NCBI GenBank assembly: GCA_904501855.1
Contig: CAJGCI010000002.1
Location: 8,783-72,782 of the forward strand
From: Oscillospiraceae bacterium
GTDB lineage: Bacteria; Bacillota; Clostridia; Oscillospirales; Oscillospiraceae
Length of the DNA: 64,000 nucleotides
Reading direction: 5' to 3'
Shown here: one piece after another, positions 1-7,676 of the stretch
Layout of the letters: each line of letters starts with the position of its first letter
How positions within the stretch are numbered: position 1 is the first letter of the stretch
The notes under the pieces: model-generated
What the model saw: only the letters and a program-made list of their open reading frames with translations
What the model was told of the DNA's origin: nothing
Databases searched by the model: none
Position numbers and translations under genes: made by a program

Positions 1-156
1 CAGCCCGAGCCGGAGCAGGTACTCCGCCAGGCGATAGGTGTCTTCGGTGAACTGACCAAACGTCGTTCCCTCAAATCGTCCCTGTACCTTCTGGAAGATA
101 TACTGGTTGTTTTTCCATTTCTGGTAATCTTCTTTCAGCAGCTTATTGACATCCAC
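1..156 (-). CDS. Adenylate-forming (ANL/acyl-CoA synthetase-like) enzyme, N-terminal fragment
   Basis: Only the first 52 codons lie in the window; the rest runs off the left edge. The reading frame opens at a GTG at 156, inside the end of the preceding ligase gene (14-nt overlap), with a purine-rich AAAAGGAA stretch just upstream. The segment has the usual opening of AMP-binding enzymes: an aromatic-rich stretch with YIFQK, then TTFGQFTEDTYRLAEYLL followed by LGL, which matches the T(Y/F)xE(F/L)xxxxxxLAxxLxxxG(V/L) pattern of acyl-CoA synthetases. It would activate a carboxylic acid as an acyl-adenylate. As the last visible gene of the operon it makes a tandem pair of ligases with its neighbour. 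The substrate is unknown and the family call rests on a short fragment. Confidence 0.6.
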   Translation of the reverse strand, partial: MDVNKLLKEDYQKWKNNQYIFQKVQGRFEGTTFGQFTEDTYRLAEYLLRLGL

Positions 157-1585
157 GTTTCTGTTCCTTTTCTACAAGTTTTTTCAGCTTCAGATAATTG
201 ATCTTCGTATGGTGCTTGATGTCTTTGGGAATGGGGTCCAGGCACACCACCTTGGCTTCCAGCCGGTAGTGCTCCCGGAGGAAGCTTCGGATCATCTCCG
301 GTTCTGTGCTGCTCTTTTCATAAAACAGGACCGTTTCTCCGTTCTGGTATACAACTGCACATTTCGGGATCGCCGGGAACTGAAGGATCACCTGCTGTTC
401 GATCTCATTTGCACAGAGCTGCTGTCCCTCGACGGGGACATAAAATCCGTGCTTTCCACGATACAGAAGCCTTTCTTCTTTCAGCATCCCCACATCGTGA
501 GTGTCATAGTATCCGTCCTGCAGGCGGATGTCCTCAAAGGACTTCGTGAGAAGCGCATCGCTTCGTACCAGGATATGCCCGTTGTCATCGATCCGGACTG
601 AAACGCCGTCACACACTCTTCCCAGGGAACAGATCCCTTCTTCTTTCAGGTCGCGGATGAATTCATCCAGCGTATTCATGGCTATGAGATTACACTCTGT
701 GGAGCCGTAAATATAAATGATCCTGCAGTCAGGATATTTTTCCTTTATGATCTCCGCCTCATGGAGGTTCAGGACCGCGCCGCCGAAATACATCAGTTCC
801 AGGTGCGGATACATATTGGGTGTGCGCAGACAGAAATCCGGGGACGTCATGATCCGGGTGATGGCCAGATCCTGGAACTTCTCCAGCTTGCGAATGATCT
901 TTTCCGTATTCTTCCTGCCCAGATTCACGTTGGGAATGGCAGTCGTCATGCCCTGGATAAGGTTTGAAAAGATATAGATATAGGACGTCGTAAGAACGAT
1001 ATCCTCATTCTTTTTCGCTTCATTGTTTCTGGTCGTCAGGCGAAGCTGCTCATACAGATCGCCATGAGACCGGAGAAACAGTTTCGGCGTCCCGGTCGAT
1101 CCAGTCGTTACTGTTATCAGCCCGGCCGCGTCTTCTTCGATCTCATCCGGAACATACTCCTTTTCCGGACGCTCACTGTAAACGTGATCGATATTGATCA
1201 CGCTGCGGATCTCCCGGAAAGCCGGAAATGCATTCCTTGCCAGCTTTGTGTGGTTGGAAACCAGGATGTGATGCGGTCTGGTCTTTTGAAAAATCTCCTG
1301 CAGACTTTCCTGTTTTGCATAGATGTCCACGTACATGACGGAAACACCCATGCACATAGTCGCCAGCATGAACAGACACAGCGTGTAGCCGGAACTGGTA
1401 AATGTAAGGACCCGGTCTCCGGACTGTACGCCGTGATGATGCAGTACCGATACCATTTCTTCGACTTCTTTTCTCAGTTCCGCAAAGGTCCGGCTCTCCC
1501 GCCTGTTTTTCCGGAGATAATACACCGCAGTGCGTTCTTTGTTCTCCTCGCACGATTTATAGAATTCCTGTACAATCCTGCTCAT
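143..1585 (-). CDS. AMP-dependent synthetase/ligase (ANL superfamily)
   Basis: A 480-residue adenylate-forming enzyme. The P-loop-like A3 motif is TVTTGSTGTPK (about residues 157-167), followed by the A5-type YIYGSTE (about 294-300), an aspartate motif in YYDTHDVG, and a C-terminal catalytic lysine region IPKDIKHHTKIN (about 454-465). The last resembles the D-x-RHN-x-KI motif of OleC-type and related fatty-acid ligases. The expected reaction is ATP-dependent activation of a carboxylate to an acyl-AMP, then transfer to a thiol or amine, or ring closure. The length is slightly short for the family (500-560). The start overlaps the stop of the DUF3419 gene by 4 nt, so translation is probably coupled. 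The substrate cannot be read from sequence; a peptide-synthetase adenylation role is less likely because no carrier protein lies nearby. Confidence 0.8.
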   Translation of the reverse strand: MSRIVQEFYKSCEENKERTAVYYLRKNRRESRTFAELRKEVEEMVSVLHHHGVQSGDRVLTFTSSGYTLCLFMLATMCMGVSVMYVDIYAKQESLQEIFQKTRPHHILVSNHTKLARNAFPAFREIRSVINIDHVYSERPEKEYVPDEIEEDAAGLITVTTGSTGTPKLFLRSHGDLYEQLRLTTRNNEAKKNEDIVLTTSYIYIFSNLIQGMTTAIPNVNLGRKNTEKIIRKLEKFQDLAITRIMTSPDFCLRTPNMYPHLELMYFGGAVLNLHEAEIIKEKYPDCRIIYIYGSTECNLIAMNTLDEFIRDLKEEGICSLGRVCDGVSVRIDDNGHILVRSDALLTKSFEDIRLQDGYYDTHDVGMLKEERLLYRGKHGFYVPVEGQQLCANEIEQQVILQFPAIPKCAVVYQNGETVLFYEKSSTEPEMIRSFLREHYRLEAKVVCLDPIPKDIKHHTKINYLKLKKLVEKEQKRGCQ

Positions 1586-2652
1586 TTGTTCTCCCCAACT
1601 TCGTAGACCACAAAATCACGGTAGAAATAAGACTTTGTTGCCATGGTCTGCCGTTCGGACAGCTCTTTCAGATAACGGAACTCCGTTCCCGGCAGATATC
1701 GGCGGTTCTGCATGTTGTAATAGGCAACGCGGGCACCGGGTACAGAAAGCTCCCGGAGTTTCTGAATGTTCTCTTCAAACTGTTCCTCGCTCATATATTC
1801 GAAAATATCGGAAAGGTTGAAGAATCCGTACCTGCCGTCAAGTTCCTGCAGGGTGCCTCGTTTCACTTCGATGCGGTCCAGCCGGCTGCGTATCGTTTCA
1901 TGAAACTGCTCCTGCAGATAATACGGGAGCGCGTCTTCGGTAAACTGATTGGTCAGGACATAGGTCATGTAGGGGTTGTTCCAGTTTGGAATCCTTCCCA
2001 TTCCGGAATCCGCTGTCTTCTTGATGTTGGATGCGCTGTTCTCCTTGTCCTCCACATAATTGTAAAATGCACGGTCGCGCCCCAGTTTTCCCATCATGCG
2101 GAAGCCGAAGAACACCTTGAATATCGCTTTCATCCTCCGGTTGTTGACCCAGCGGTCATAATACTTTTTCTGTGCTTCGATATCATGAAATGCGGCCAGT
2201 TTTGCCATTTTTCTTTTCGTTGTGAACAGCGGAACCACCCGGTCGCGGAAGATCTGAAAGTATCGTTCAAATTTTCCGATATGGACGATCCCTTTTTCAA
2301 AGAATTCCGGATGTTCGTAAAAGTACCGGAACGCTTCCGGATCCATCACCGGTTCCAGAGACTGAAACAGCGCCCAGGACCGCTCTGTCCCTCCGATTCC
2401 GAGGAGGGCCAGAAGATCTCTGTGACTGAGCATCTCAAATCCCGCTTTTTTCAGGTAAAAAAGATGGATCTGGGTCGGGTTGATATCAAATGCCGTTATC
2501 GATTCCGGGTCTCCCAGCAGCATGGCGAGAGTATTGTCTCCTGCAGAAAGGATGGACGCTCCTCTCCGTCCCCGAATCTCCAGTGATTTCAGCAGATTTT
2601 CCGAGTCCTCCCAGCAGTTCGAATAACGTATAAAATCAAATTTCGCTTCCAT
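1582..2652 (-). CDS. DUF3419 family protein, BtaA-like 3-amino-3-carboxypropyl transferase
   Basis: A 356-residue protein with the layout of the DUF3419/BtaA family. The N-terminal RYSNCWEDSENLL (residues 9-21) corresponds to the family's R-Y-x-x-x-WED motif. ILSAGDNTLAMLL (34-46) and AFDINPTQ (54-61) form a methyltransferase-like SAM-binding site, and a later NLSDIFEYMSEEQ belongs to the same fold. Characterised BtaA moves the 3-amino-3-carboxypropyl group of S-adenosylmethionine onto diacylglycerol to make diacylglyceryl-homoserine, the precursor of betaine lipids. No BtaB-type N-methyltransferase is visible beside it, so a homoserine-type product or another acceptor is possible. It overlaps the PEP-synthase-like gene upstream by 17 nt and the ligase downstream by 4 nt. 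Family membership is fairly sure; the exact acceptor is inference. Confidence 0.75.
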   Translation of the reverse strand: MEAKFDFIRYSNCWEDSENLLKSLEIRGRRGASILSAGDNTLAMLLGDPESITAFDINPTQIHLFYLKKAGFEMLSHRDLLALLGIGGTERSWALFQSLEPVMDPEAFRYFYEHPEFFEKGIVHIGKFERYFQIFRDRVVPLFTTKRKMAKLAAFHDIEAQKKYYDRWVNNRRMKAIFKVFFGFRMMGKLGRDRAFYNYVEDKENSASNIKKTADSGMGRIPNWNNPYMTYVLTNQFTEDALPYYLQEQFHETIRSRLDRIEVKRGTLQELDGRYGFFNLSDIFEYMSEEQFEENIQKLRELSVPGARVAYYNMQNRRYLPGTEFRYLKELSERQTMATKSYFYRDFVVYEVGENK

Positions 2653-5203
2653 GTTGATGCCTCTCCAAAATCTCGATGGTTCCGTTGATGCCGTCTACCC
2701 GCACCTTGTCTCCGTCATGGATCTGCTCCGTCAGGCCGCGGACGCCCACCACAAGGGGTATGCCCATCTCCCGTGCGATTACGGCGGAATGGGACAGAAC
2801 GCTTCCCCGTTCGATAATGATTGCCTCTGCCATGGGGAACAGAATGGTCCATCCCGGATCGGTTCGCTTTGCCATCAGGATGTGACCTTGAAGGAACGGA
2901 TCTTCCGGATCCTCGACATAACAGACGATACCTTCTGTGGCCTTTCCTCCTCCGGCAACGCCCCGGAGCACACCTTCCTCCGGTGCTGTTTCCTGCTGGC
3001 TGTATATCGGGATCATGTTTTCTCTGCAGATATCTCCATAGAAATACATCCGCTCAAACGTTTCTTTTTTCTTGTTTTCGCGGTATTCTTCTTTTCTTCC
3101 TTCAATCCGCTGACGGACATCGTCGGTCAGCGTTCCCTGAACTATTTCCGTGATCTCATCCTTTTCCAGATAGAAGATATCCCGGTAATGGTCAATGCGT
3201 CCTTCCTGTTCAAAATTTCTTCCGATCCCGAGGAAGATATTTCGAACGATGTCATAGATATAGGTCCTTCTCAGACGAAGCCGTTCCCGGTTACGTATAA
3301 AGAATTTGGTAATTCGGATGAGCAGCCGGACTTTCGGCCGTTCCAGCGGCTTGTAACACTGATAGATCTGCTGTTCCCGGTCTTCACCCGGTGTGTTTTC
3401 CTGCCCGAGGTTTTTTGCCGGATTCATTGCCAGATAGTTTTTTATCGTCTGGAACAGAAATGCCGGATCCTCCGTCATGGTGATGGTCTCAAGTTTCAGC
3501 TCATCCATGCTGCGGGATCCGAATCGGCGGATATAGTCCTTCAGCTTTTCCGCGATCTCGCTTCCGTCCTCCAGAGAAAACTCGTCATTCAGAACGCGCT
3601 GTTTCAGATCGCTGTCCCCGCGGATTTCTTCCACGATATCCAGCAGATCTGTCGTCTGCTTTGCGCTCTCAACATTTCCCTGACGGCTGAGCACGCTGCT
3701 CAGCGCGCCTTCACTGTCCGGGACACCGTGCTGCTGCAGGCTGTCCGTCAGCTTTCCGTAGAACACCATCGCGCCCATGTCATTCCCAATGGGCGTGGTA
3801 AATTCGTCCAGGATCTTTTCCTCCAGTTCTCCGTAGATTCCCAGTAGATCCTGACTGCTCAAGCCTTCAAATCTCTGATTCTGATATGGGCCTGTCACTT
3901 CTTCAAACCGGCGGAGAAACGCATCGCTGTCTTTCTTCATCCGGATCATTTTCTTCAAAAACTGCCGGTGGATCCTTGCTGCTCGTTCATTTGCCTGTTC
4001 CTCGGTTTCGACCAGCGGGACTTTAACTCCCATCATCTTCTCCATGTATCCCTTGTTCTTATCGTATCCCGGATACAGAGAAGTCATCCGATACCAGCTG
4101 TTCAGCTTGTAGTAGACCTTGTTTTCAAAAAAGACCAGCATGTTATTCAGATCATCATCCACATCACGAAGGACATCCTCGCTGACCAGAAAATTTCTGG
4201 CTGTCTGGTGATAGATCTTTCCGTATACTTCCTTTGCAAAGGTAAATGTCAGCGGTGTGGTCACACCGGAATAGCTCTCAATGATATTGGAATTGTCCAG
4301 GATCGTGCGCGGCTTCCGAAGATCCAGATGGCTGTATGCTGTAATGGCACGGCACTGCAGAAACCATATCGCGGAATCCTTTATGGCAAACTCCATGTCC
4401 TGACCCACTTTCGGATCATAACTGTCCTCTATGATCCTTGCCTGTCGGGCAAGTGTCCGGATTACATCCTCCGACAACCCGCTTTCCCCGTTTTTGAGGA
4501 TCTGTTCCTGCAGGTCGACAACATAATCCATGCTGTCTTTCTCGCCGGATACCAGCTGTTCGCCCAGGCCTTTCACGACGCTGATCAGTGTTTCATCGGG
4601 ATTGTTCGTGTTGGGGTTGACCGTAAACAGAACCCCTGCATAATCCGCATCCACCATCTCCTGGATGATCACCGCAGCGGCGATCTCCCGGTTGATCAGA
4701 CCATGCTGCTGCCTGTAAGCCATGATACGGGGAGAGAAACAGGATCGGTAGCAGTCACAGATCGCCTTTTCGATCTCTTCTTCCGTGCTGACATTGAGCG
4801 TGGACTCCATCATTCCGGCAAAAGACTGATCTGCAGAGTCCTCATCCACGGCACTGGACCGCACAGCGACCTTCTCCGCACCGGCTAGTTCCTGTGTCAG
4901 GGCATCCTGAAGAAGATTCCTCTGCGCATCGGAAAAGCGGCAACGGTCTAGCAGTGCGAGGATCTTCTCCCTGGATTCCTCCTGATAATCGGCCAGAAGC
5001 CCCTCGTATTCCTCGCGGTGGTCTCCAAGAAACTCATAAAAGAACTCCGTAGTCAGACAGATCCATCGAGGCACGGAAATATCCGGAATGGTGTTCAGAT
5101 GTCCCAGATTATAGGCCTTTCCTCCTACTTTCCGCCGGGATAATTCTTCGCCTCTGCCATTCCAAATTGCGGTTTTTTCTGAATGGTTGTTCTTTCTTGA
5201 CAT
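2636..5203 (-). CDS. PEP synthase-like enzyme (PPDK N-terminal ATP-grasp + PEP-utilising His domain)
   Basis: An 855-residue protein with the two ends of a PEP synthase. Near the start are RRKVGGKAYNLGHL and VAVRSSAVDEDSADQSFAGM, the ATP-grasp nucleotide-binding part. At the end is GSVLSHSAVIAREMGIPLVVG with the phospho-accepting histidine at about 805 (SHS). The long middle does not contain the C-terminal PEP/pyruvate TIM barrel of true PEP synthase, so the layout resembles rifampicin phosphotransferases and the condensing enzymes of prodigiosin-type pathways (PigC/RedH). Those enzymes phosphorylate a substrate, or drive a condensation, through the swivelling His domain. Its place inside an operon of ligases and transferases supports a biosynthetic rather than gluconeogenic role. 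The chosen start has a ribosome site AAGGAA about 11 nt upstream. Domain calls are sure; the substrate is unknown. Confidence 0.8.
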   Translation of the reverse strand: MSRKNNHSEKTAIWNGRGEELSRRKVGGKAYNLGHLNTIPDISVPRWICLTTEFFYEFLGDHREEYEGLLADYQEESREKILALLDRCRFSDAQRNLLQDALTQELAGAEKVAVRSSAVDEDSADQSFAGMMESTLNVSTEEEIEKAICDCYRSCFSPRIMAYRQQHGLINREIAAAVIIQEMVDADYAGVLFTVNPNTNNPDETLISVVKGLGEQLVSGEKDSMDYVVDLQEQILKNGESGLSEDVIRTLARQARIIEDSYDPKVGQDMEFAIKDSAIWFLQCRAITAYSHLDLRKPRTILDNSNIIESYSGVTTPLTFTFAKEVYGKIYHQTARNFLVSEDVLRDVDDDLNNMLVFFENKVYYKLNSWYRMTSLYPGYDKNKGYMEKMMGVKVPLVETEEQANERAARIHRQFLKKMIRMKKDSDAFLRRFEEVTGPYQNQRFEGLSSQDLLGIYGELEEKILDEFTTPIGNDMGAMVFYGKLTDSLQQHGVPDSEGALSSVLSRQGNVESAKQTTDLLDIVEEIRGDSDLKQRVLNDEFSLEDGSEIAEKLKDYIRRFGSRSMDELKLETITMTEDPAFLFQTIKNYLAMNPAKNLGQENTPGEDREQQIYQCYKPLERPKVRLLIRITKFFIRNRERLRLRRTYIYDIVRNIFLGIGRNFEQEGRIDHYRDIFYLEKDEITEIVQGTLTDDVRQRIEGRKEEYRENKKKETFERMYFYGDICRENMIPIYSQQETAPEEGVLRGVAGGGKATEGIVCYVEDPEDPFLQGHILMAKRTDPGWTILFPMAEAIIIERGSVLSHSAVIAREMGIPLVVGVRGLTEQIHDGDKVRVDGINGTIEILERHQHGSEI

Positions 5204-5251
5204 GCCTTGTCCGTTCCTTCCCGTTTTTCGTTCTTCATAGAAAATAGTTTT

Positions 5252-5737
5252 CTATTGCTCCGCCTCATTTTTGCGACGGCGCAGTTTGTACAAGTGAAAA
5301 CCTGCCGCGAGAACCAGACACACTCCCGCCGTGATCAGCGTCCGTTGGTCCTTCCATCCGAGATACATACTGAGATAGTAAAAGGTCAGAAGCGGCAGAA
5401 ACAGCAGTTTCAGCGGCTCGACCCGGTTCATCCATGCCAGATATCCCAGCAGCAGAATGCTGGCCAGTCCGGGAATCCGGAAAAAAACAAGATGCAGCAG
5501 CAGAAAGACCGCCGCAAGTCCGATGATCAGGCTCCTCAGCTGCTGCCTGGTCAGCGGTTTTTCTTTTCTGTCCGTATCATAATCCAGATAGTCATCTGCC
5601 GCGCGTACCAGATAGAACGTACACAGGGCAACCGGGAGCATTTCCCAGCAGAAATGCCCCGTGACTATGCTGTAGAGGCCTGCGGCGATGACTGCCCCAA
5701 TGCCGTACACCCAGTAGTTCAGAAAGTACTTCGTCAT
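5252..5737 (-). CDS. UbiA-like prenyltransferase-type membrane protein, half length
   Basis: A 161-residue, very hydrophobic protein with about five membrane segments. Residues 44-62 (VRAADDYLDYDTDRKEKPL) match the first aspartate motif of UbiA-type prenyltransferases, NDxxDxxxD followed by a basic residue and P-L, with Asp replacing the Asn. Full UbiA enzymes have about 290 residues and a second DxxxD motif; here the protein stops after roughly half that length and the second motif is absent. It could be a genuine short family member, need a partner, or be a remnant. No frameshifted second half is seen in the 48 nt before the next gene. The start overlaps the upstream PP-loop gene by 4 nt. 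The UbiA relationship is moderately supported; activity is uncertain. Confidence 0.55.
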   Translation of the reverse strand: MTKYFLNYWVYGIGAVIAAGLYSIVTGHFCWEMLPVALCTFYLVRAADDYLDYDTDRKEKPLTRQQLRSLIIGLAAVFLLLHLVFFRIPGLASILLLGYLAWMNRVEPLKLLFLPLLTFYYLSMYLGWKDQRTLITAGVCLVLAAGFHLYKLRRRKNEAEQ

Positions 5738-6789
5738 TTCCGTTTTCTCTTATAGAGCTCCGCCTTTGCCAGGAGAATGGTCGGGCTGACCTTTGCGTAC
5801 CTGCACAGTTCCTTCAGTTCTTCTTTCGGTTTTTCTACCATCTGTTCCTGCTCCAGCATCTCCAGCGCTTCCTCCCGGGACATCATTCCCATCCGTATCA
5901 GCACGCTGATCTCCGGCAGTCGGTGAGGCCTGCCCTCTGCACACTGATAGATATACTTTGTGGCATTGTGAATGGAGCAGTCATAGTGGTTATAGTCTTC
6001 GGGGGGCGTCCATCCTGTTTCCTCTTTCAGAAACCGGACGATCTCCTTTTCATCATATCGGTAATAGAGAAAATAGGGTACGAACTCCCGGAATTCAATT
6101 CCATCCACCCCGTCGAACGCTATGCTCCGAATATCGTTGTAAATTCCTTCGTCCACTTTTTCCCGGACGCTTTCCAGCAGACCGGCATAGCTTTCCGCAA
6201 TGTCGATCTCGTGGATGCTCTTCAATCCCATGTCCACGAATCTGGTAAAGACATCATTGCCGTATCTTCGCAGCATCTGTTCCGGAGATCTGCCGTGAAC
6301 ACACATACCTGCATCCACTTTTACGGCATAGTTGATCATCGCTGCATATCCCGTATAGGAACATGCGATACACGGAACCAGGAAATGCTTCATGGAATAA
6401 TGATACTGCCTCTGCTGCATGGCCCGGTCAAAAGTGATGTACTCGTGATCGACTCCGTATGTCCGCACCGTCTTGTCGATGTTCTTTTTGGCCTCCTTGG
6501 ACAGAAAGCCGTTATCCAGTGTAAACGTGCAGACATGCAGACCGTGTTTTCGGACCAGCTCATGCAGGACAAATTCGCTGTCTTTTCCTCCGGAGATTCC
6601 CAGGGCTGCATCGTACCGGTGCTTGCCGCGCACTGCATCCACACGTTCCTGAAACAACTGGTGAAGTGCATTTTCATCCTCCAGTTGAGCTCCGATTTTC
6701 TCATAGTTTCGACAGAAGTTGCACACACCGGAGGAATCAAACGAGATCCCGCGGACAGTCTCGTCGTTCAGACATCTTTTACATCTCAT
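5734..6789 (-). CDS. N-acetyl sugar amidotransferase-like PP-loop ATPase
   Basis: A 351-residue protein opening with two CxxC pairs (C3, C6 and C23, C26), as in zinc-binding members of the family. The PP-loop GISGGKDS (64-71) is the signature of ATP pyrophosphatases that adenylate a substrate before amination or thiolation. A further PCIACS motif near residue 140 is also typical. The best family match is the PseA/WbpG-type N-acetyl sugar amidotransferase group, which turns a carbonyl on a sugar into an amidine with ammonia from a HisH/HisF-like pair. No capsule or flagellar sugar genes surround it here, so the substrate may be something else in the pathway. It overlaps both neighbours by 4 nt. 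Family call is good; substrate unknown. Confidence 0.75.
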   Translation of the reverse strand: MRCKRCLNDETVRGISFDSSGVCNFCRNYEKIGAQLEDENALHQLFQERVDAVRGKHRYDAALGISGGKDSEFVLHELVRKHGLHVCTFTLDNGFLSKEAKKNIDKTVRTYGVDHEYITFDRAMQQRQYHYSMKHFLVPCIACSYTGYAAMINYAVKVDAGMCVHGRSPEQMLRRYGNDVFTRFVDMGLKSIHEIDIAESYAGLLESVREKVDEGIYNDIRSIAFDGVDGIEFREFVPYFLYYRYDEKEIVRFLKEETGWTPPEDYNHYDCSIHNATKYIYQCAEGRPHRLPEISVLIRMGMMSREEALEMLEQEQMVEKPKEELKELCRYAKVSPTILLAKAELYKRKRK

Positions 6790-7676
6790 TCTGTCAGCTC
6801 CTTTACAAATACCGCATACCGTTTTTCCTGATCTTCCACAGTGCTGTCATAGCGTTTGAATGTGCTTCGCTGCTCACACTGGAAATGGTAGACGGTCTGG
6901 TCATAGCCCAGCTCTCGAACAAATTTTGTTCCGAAATACAGCAGTGCAACGTACAGTTTCTGCTTCTGAAACTCTTTCCGCACCCCTACCGTTTTCGAGA
7001 TATACTGAGCTGGATCGTATGGGTTTGCATAGCTCATCACATACCCGGCGGCTCTCCCGTCTTTAAAAGCTGCAAAAACATGGATCTCGGGAATCTTTTT
7101 GGTCCATTCCAGATAGATTTCCTGAAACACCTCAAAGGGAATCTCCGAATACAGAAGGCTTCCCTGAAACGCATCGATGGAGACATCAAAAATGTCTTTT
7201 ACGATCTGATAGGATTCTTCTCCCCGGTAGAGTTTGAAGTCAAATCCTTCCTTCTGCTTTTTCCGGAAGATCTCTTCGCCGGACTCAAACAGAACATTGT
7301 TTGTGTTGATGTGAGCGCTTCGATAGGTGTACAGCTCCCGGTATCCCAGCTGTCGGATAAAATCAACATAGTACGGCGGGTTCTCGCAGTCGGGATAGTA
7401 TTTCTGATCATACTGGCTGATCGCCCATCGATAGCTCATCCACGTCGTATAATTCACCGGTCCGATCAGATGCTTCTGCCCCAGTTCCCGGGCTCTCGCT
7501 TCCACTTTTCGGAACAGCTCTTTCACTTCCTCCAGATCATCGGAAAATTCCGCAAATCCGAACATGCATGGGTACTCTTCCAGTTTGTTGTTAATGATCA
7601 GGTAACAGGAGGATCTTCCTTGCTCAAAGTATTCCTTGTAGTCTGCAAGCTGCAGGATGGCCAGTTCCTTATTCAT
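6786..7676 (-). CDS. GNAT-type acyltransferase
   Basis: A 296-residue soluble protein with an N-acyltransferase layout. The segment GPVNYTTWMSYRW resembles the G-P-x-N motif of YghO/FeeM-like N-acyltransferases, and it is followed by PPYYVDFIRQLGY, a pattern in which a new substrate or acyl donor is bound. The C-terminal half contains VGVRKEFQKQKLYVALL, which fits the acetyl/acyl-CoA pyrophosphate-binding V-x-(R)-x-x-Q/R-x-x-(G/K) strand-loop-helix of GNAT folds. It probably acylates an amine made by the same pathway. ATG overlaps the kinase stop by 4 nt, and its own stop overlaps the PP-loop gene. GNAT assignment is moderate, since motif A is degenerate. Confidence 0.6.
   Translation of the reverse strand: MNKELAILQLADYKEYFEQGRSSCYLIINNKLEEYPCMFGFAEFSDDLEEVKELFRKVEARARELGQKHLIGPVNYTTWMSYRWAISQYDQKYYPDCENPPYYVDFIRQLGYRELYTYRSAHINTNNVLFESGEEIFRKKQKEGFDFKLYRGEESYQIVKDIFDVSIDAFQGSLLYSEIPFEVFQEIYLEWTKKIPEIHVFAAFKDGRAAGYVMSYANPYDPAQYISKTVGVRKEFQKQKLYVALLYFGTKFVRELGYDQTVYHFQCEQRSTFKRYDSTVEDQEKRYAVFVKELTE

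Noticed and set aside
2636..5203. Rifampicin phosphotransferase or housekeeping PEP synthase
   Set aside because: Not excluded on domains alone, but its place in the middle of an overlapping biosynthetic operon makes both less likely.
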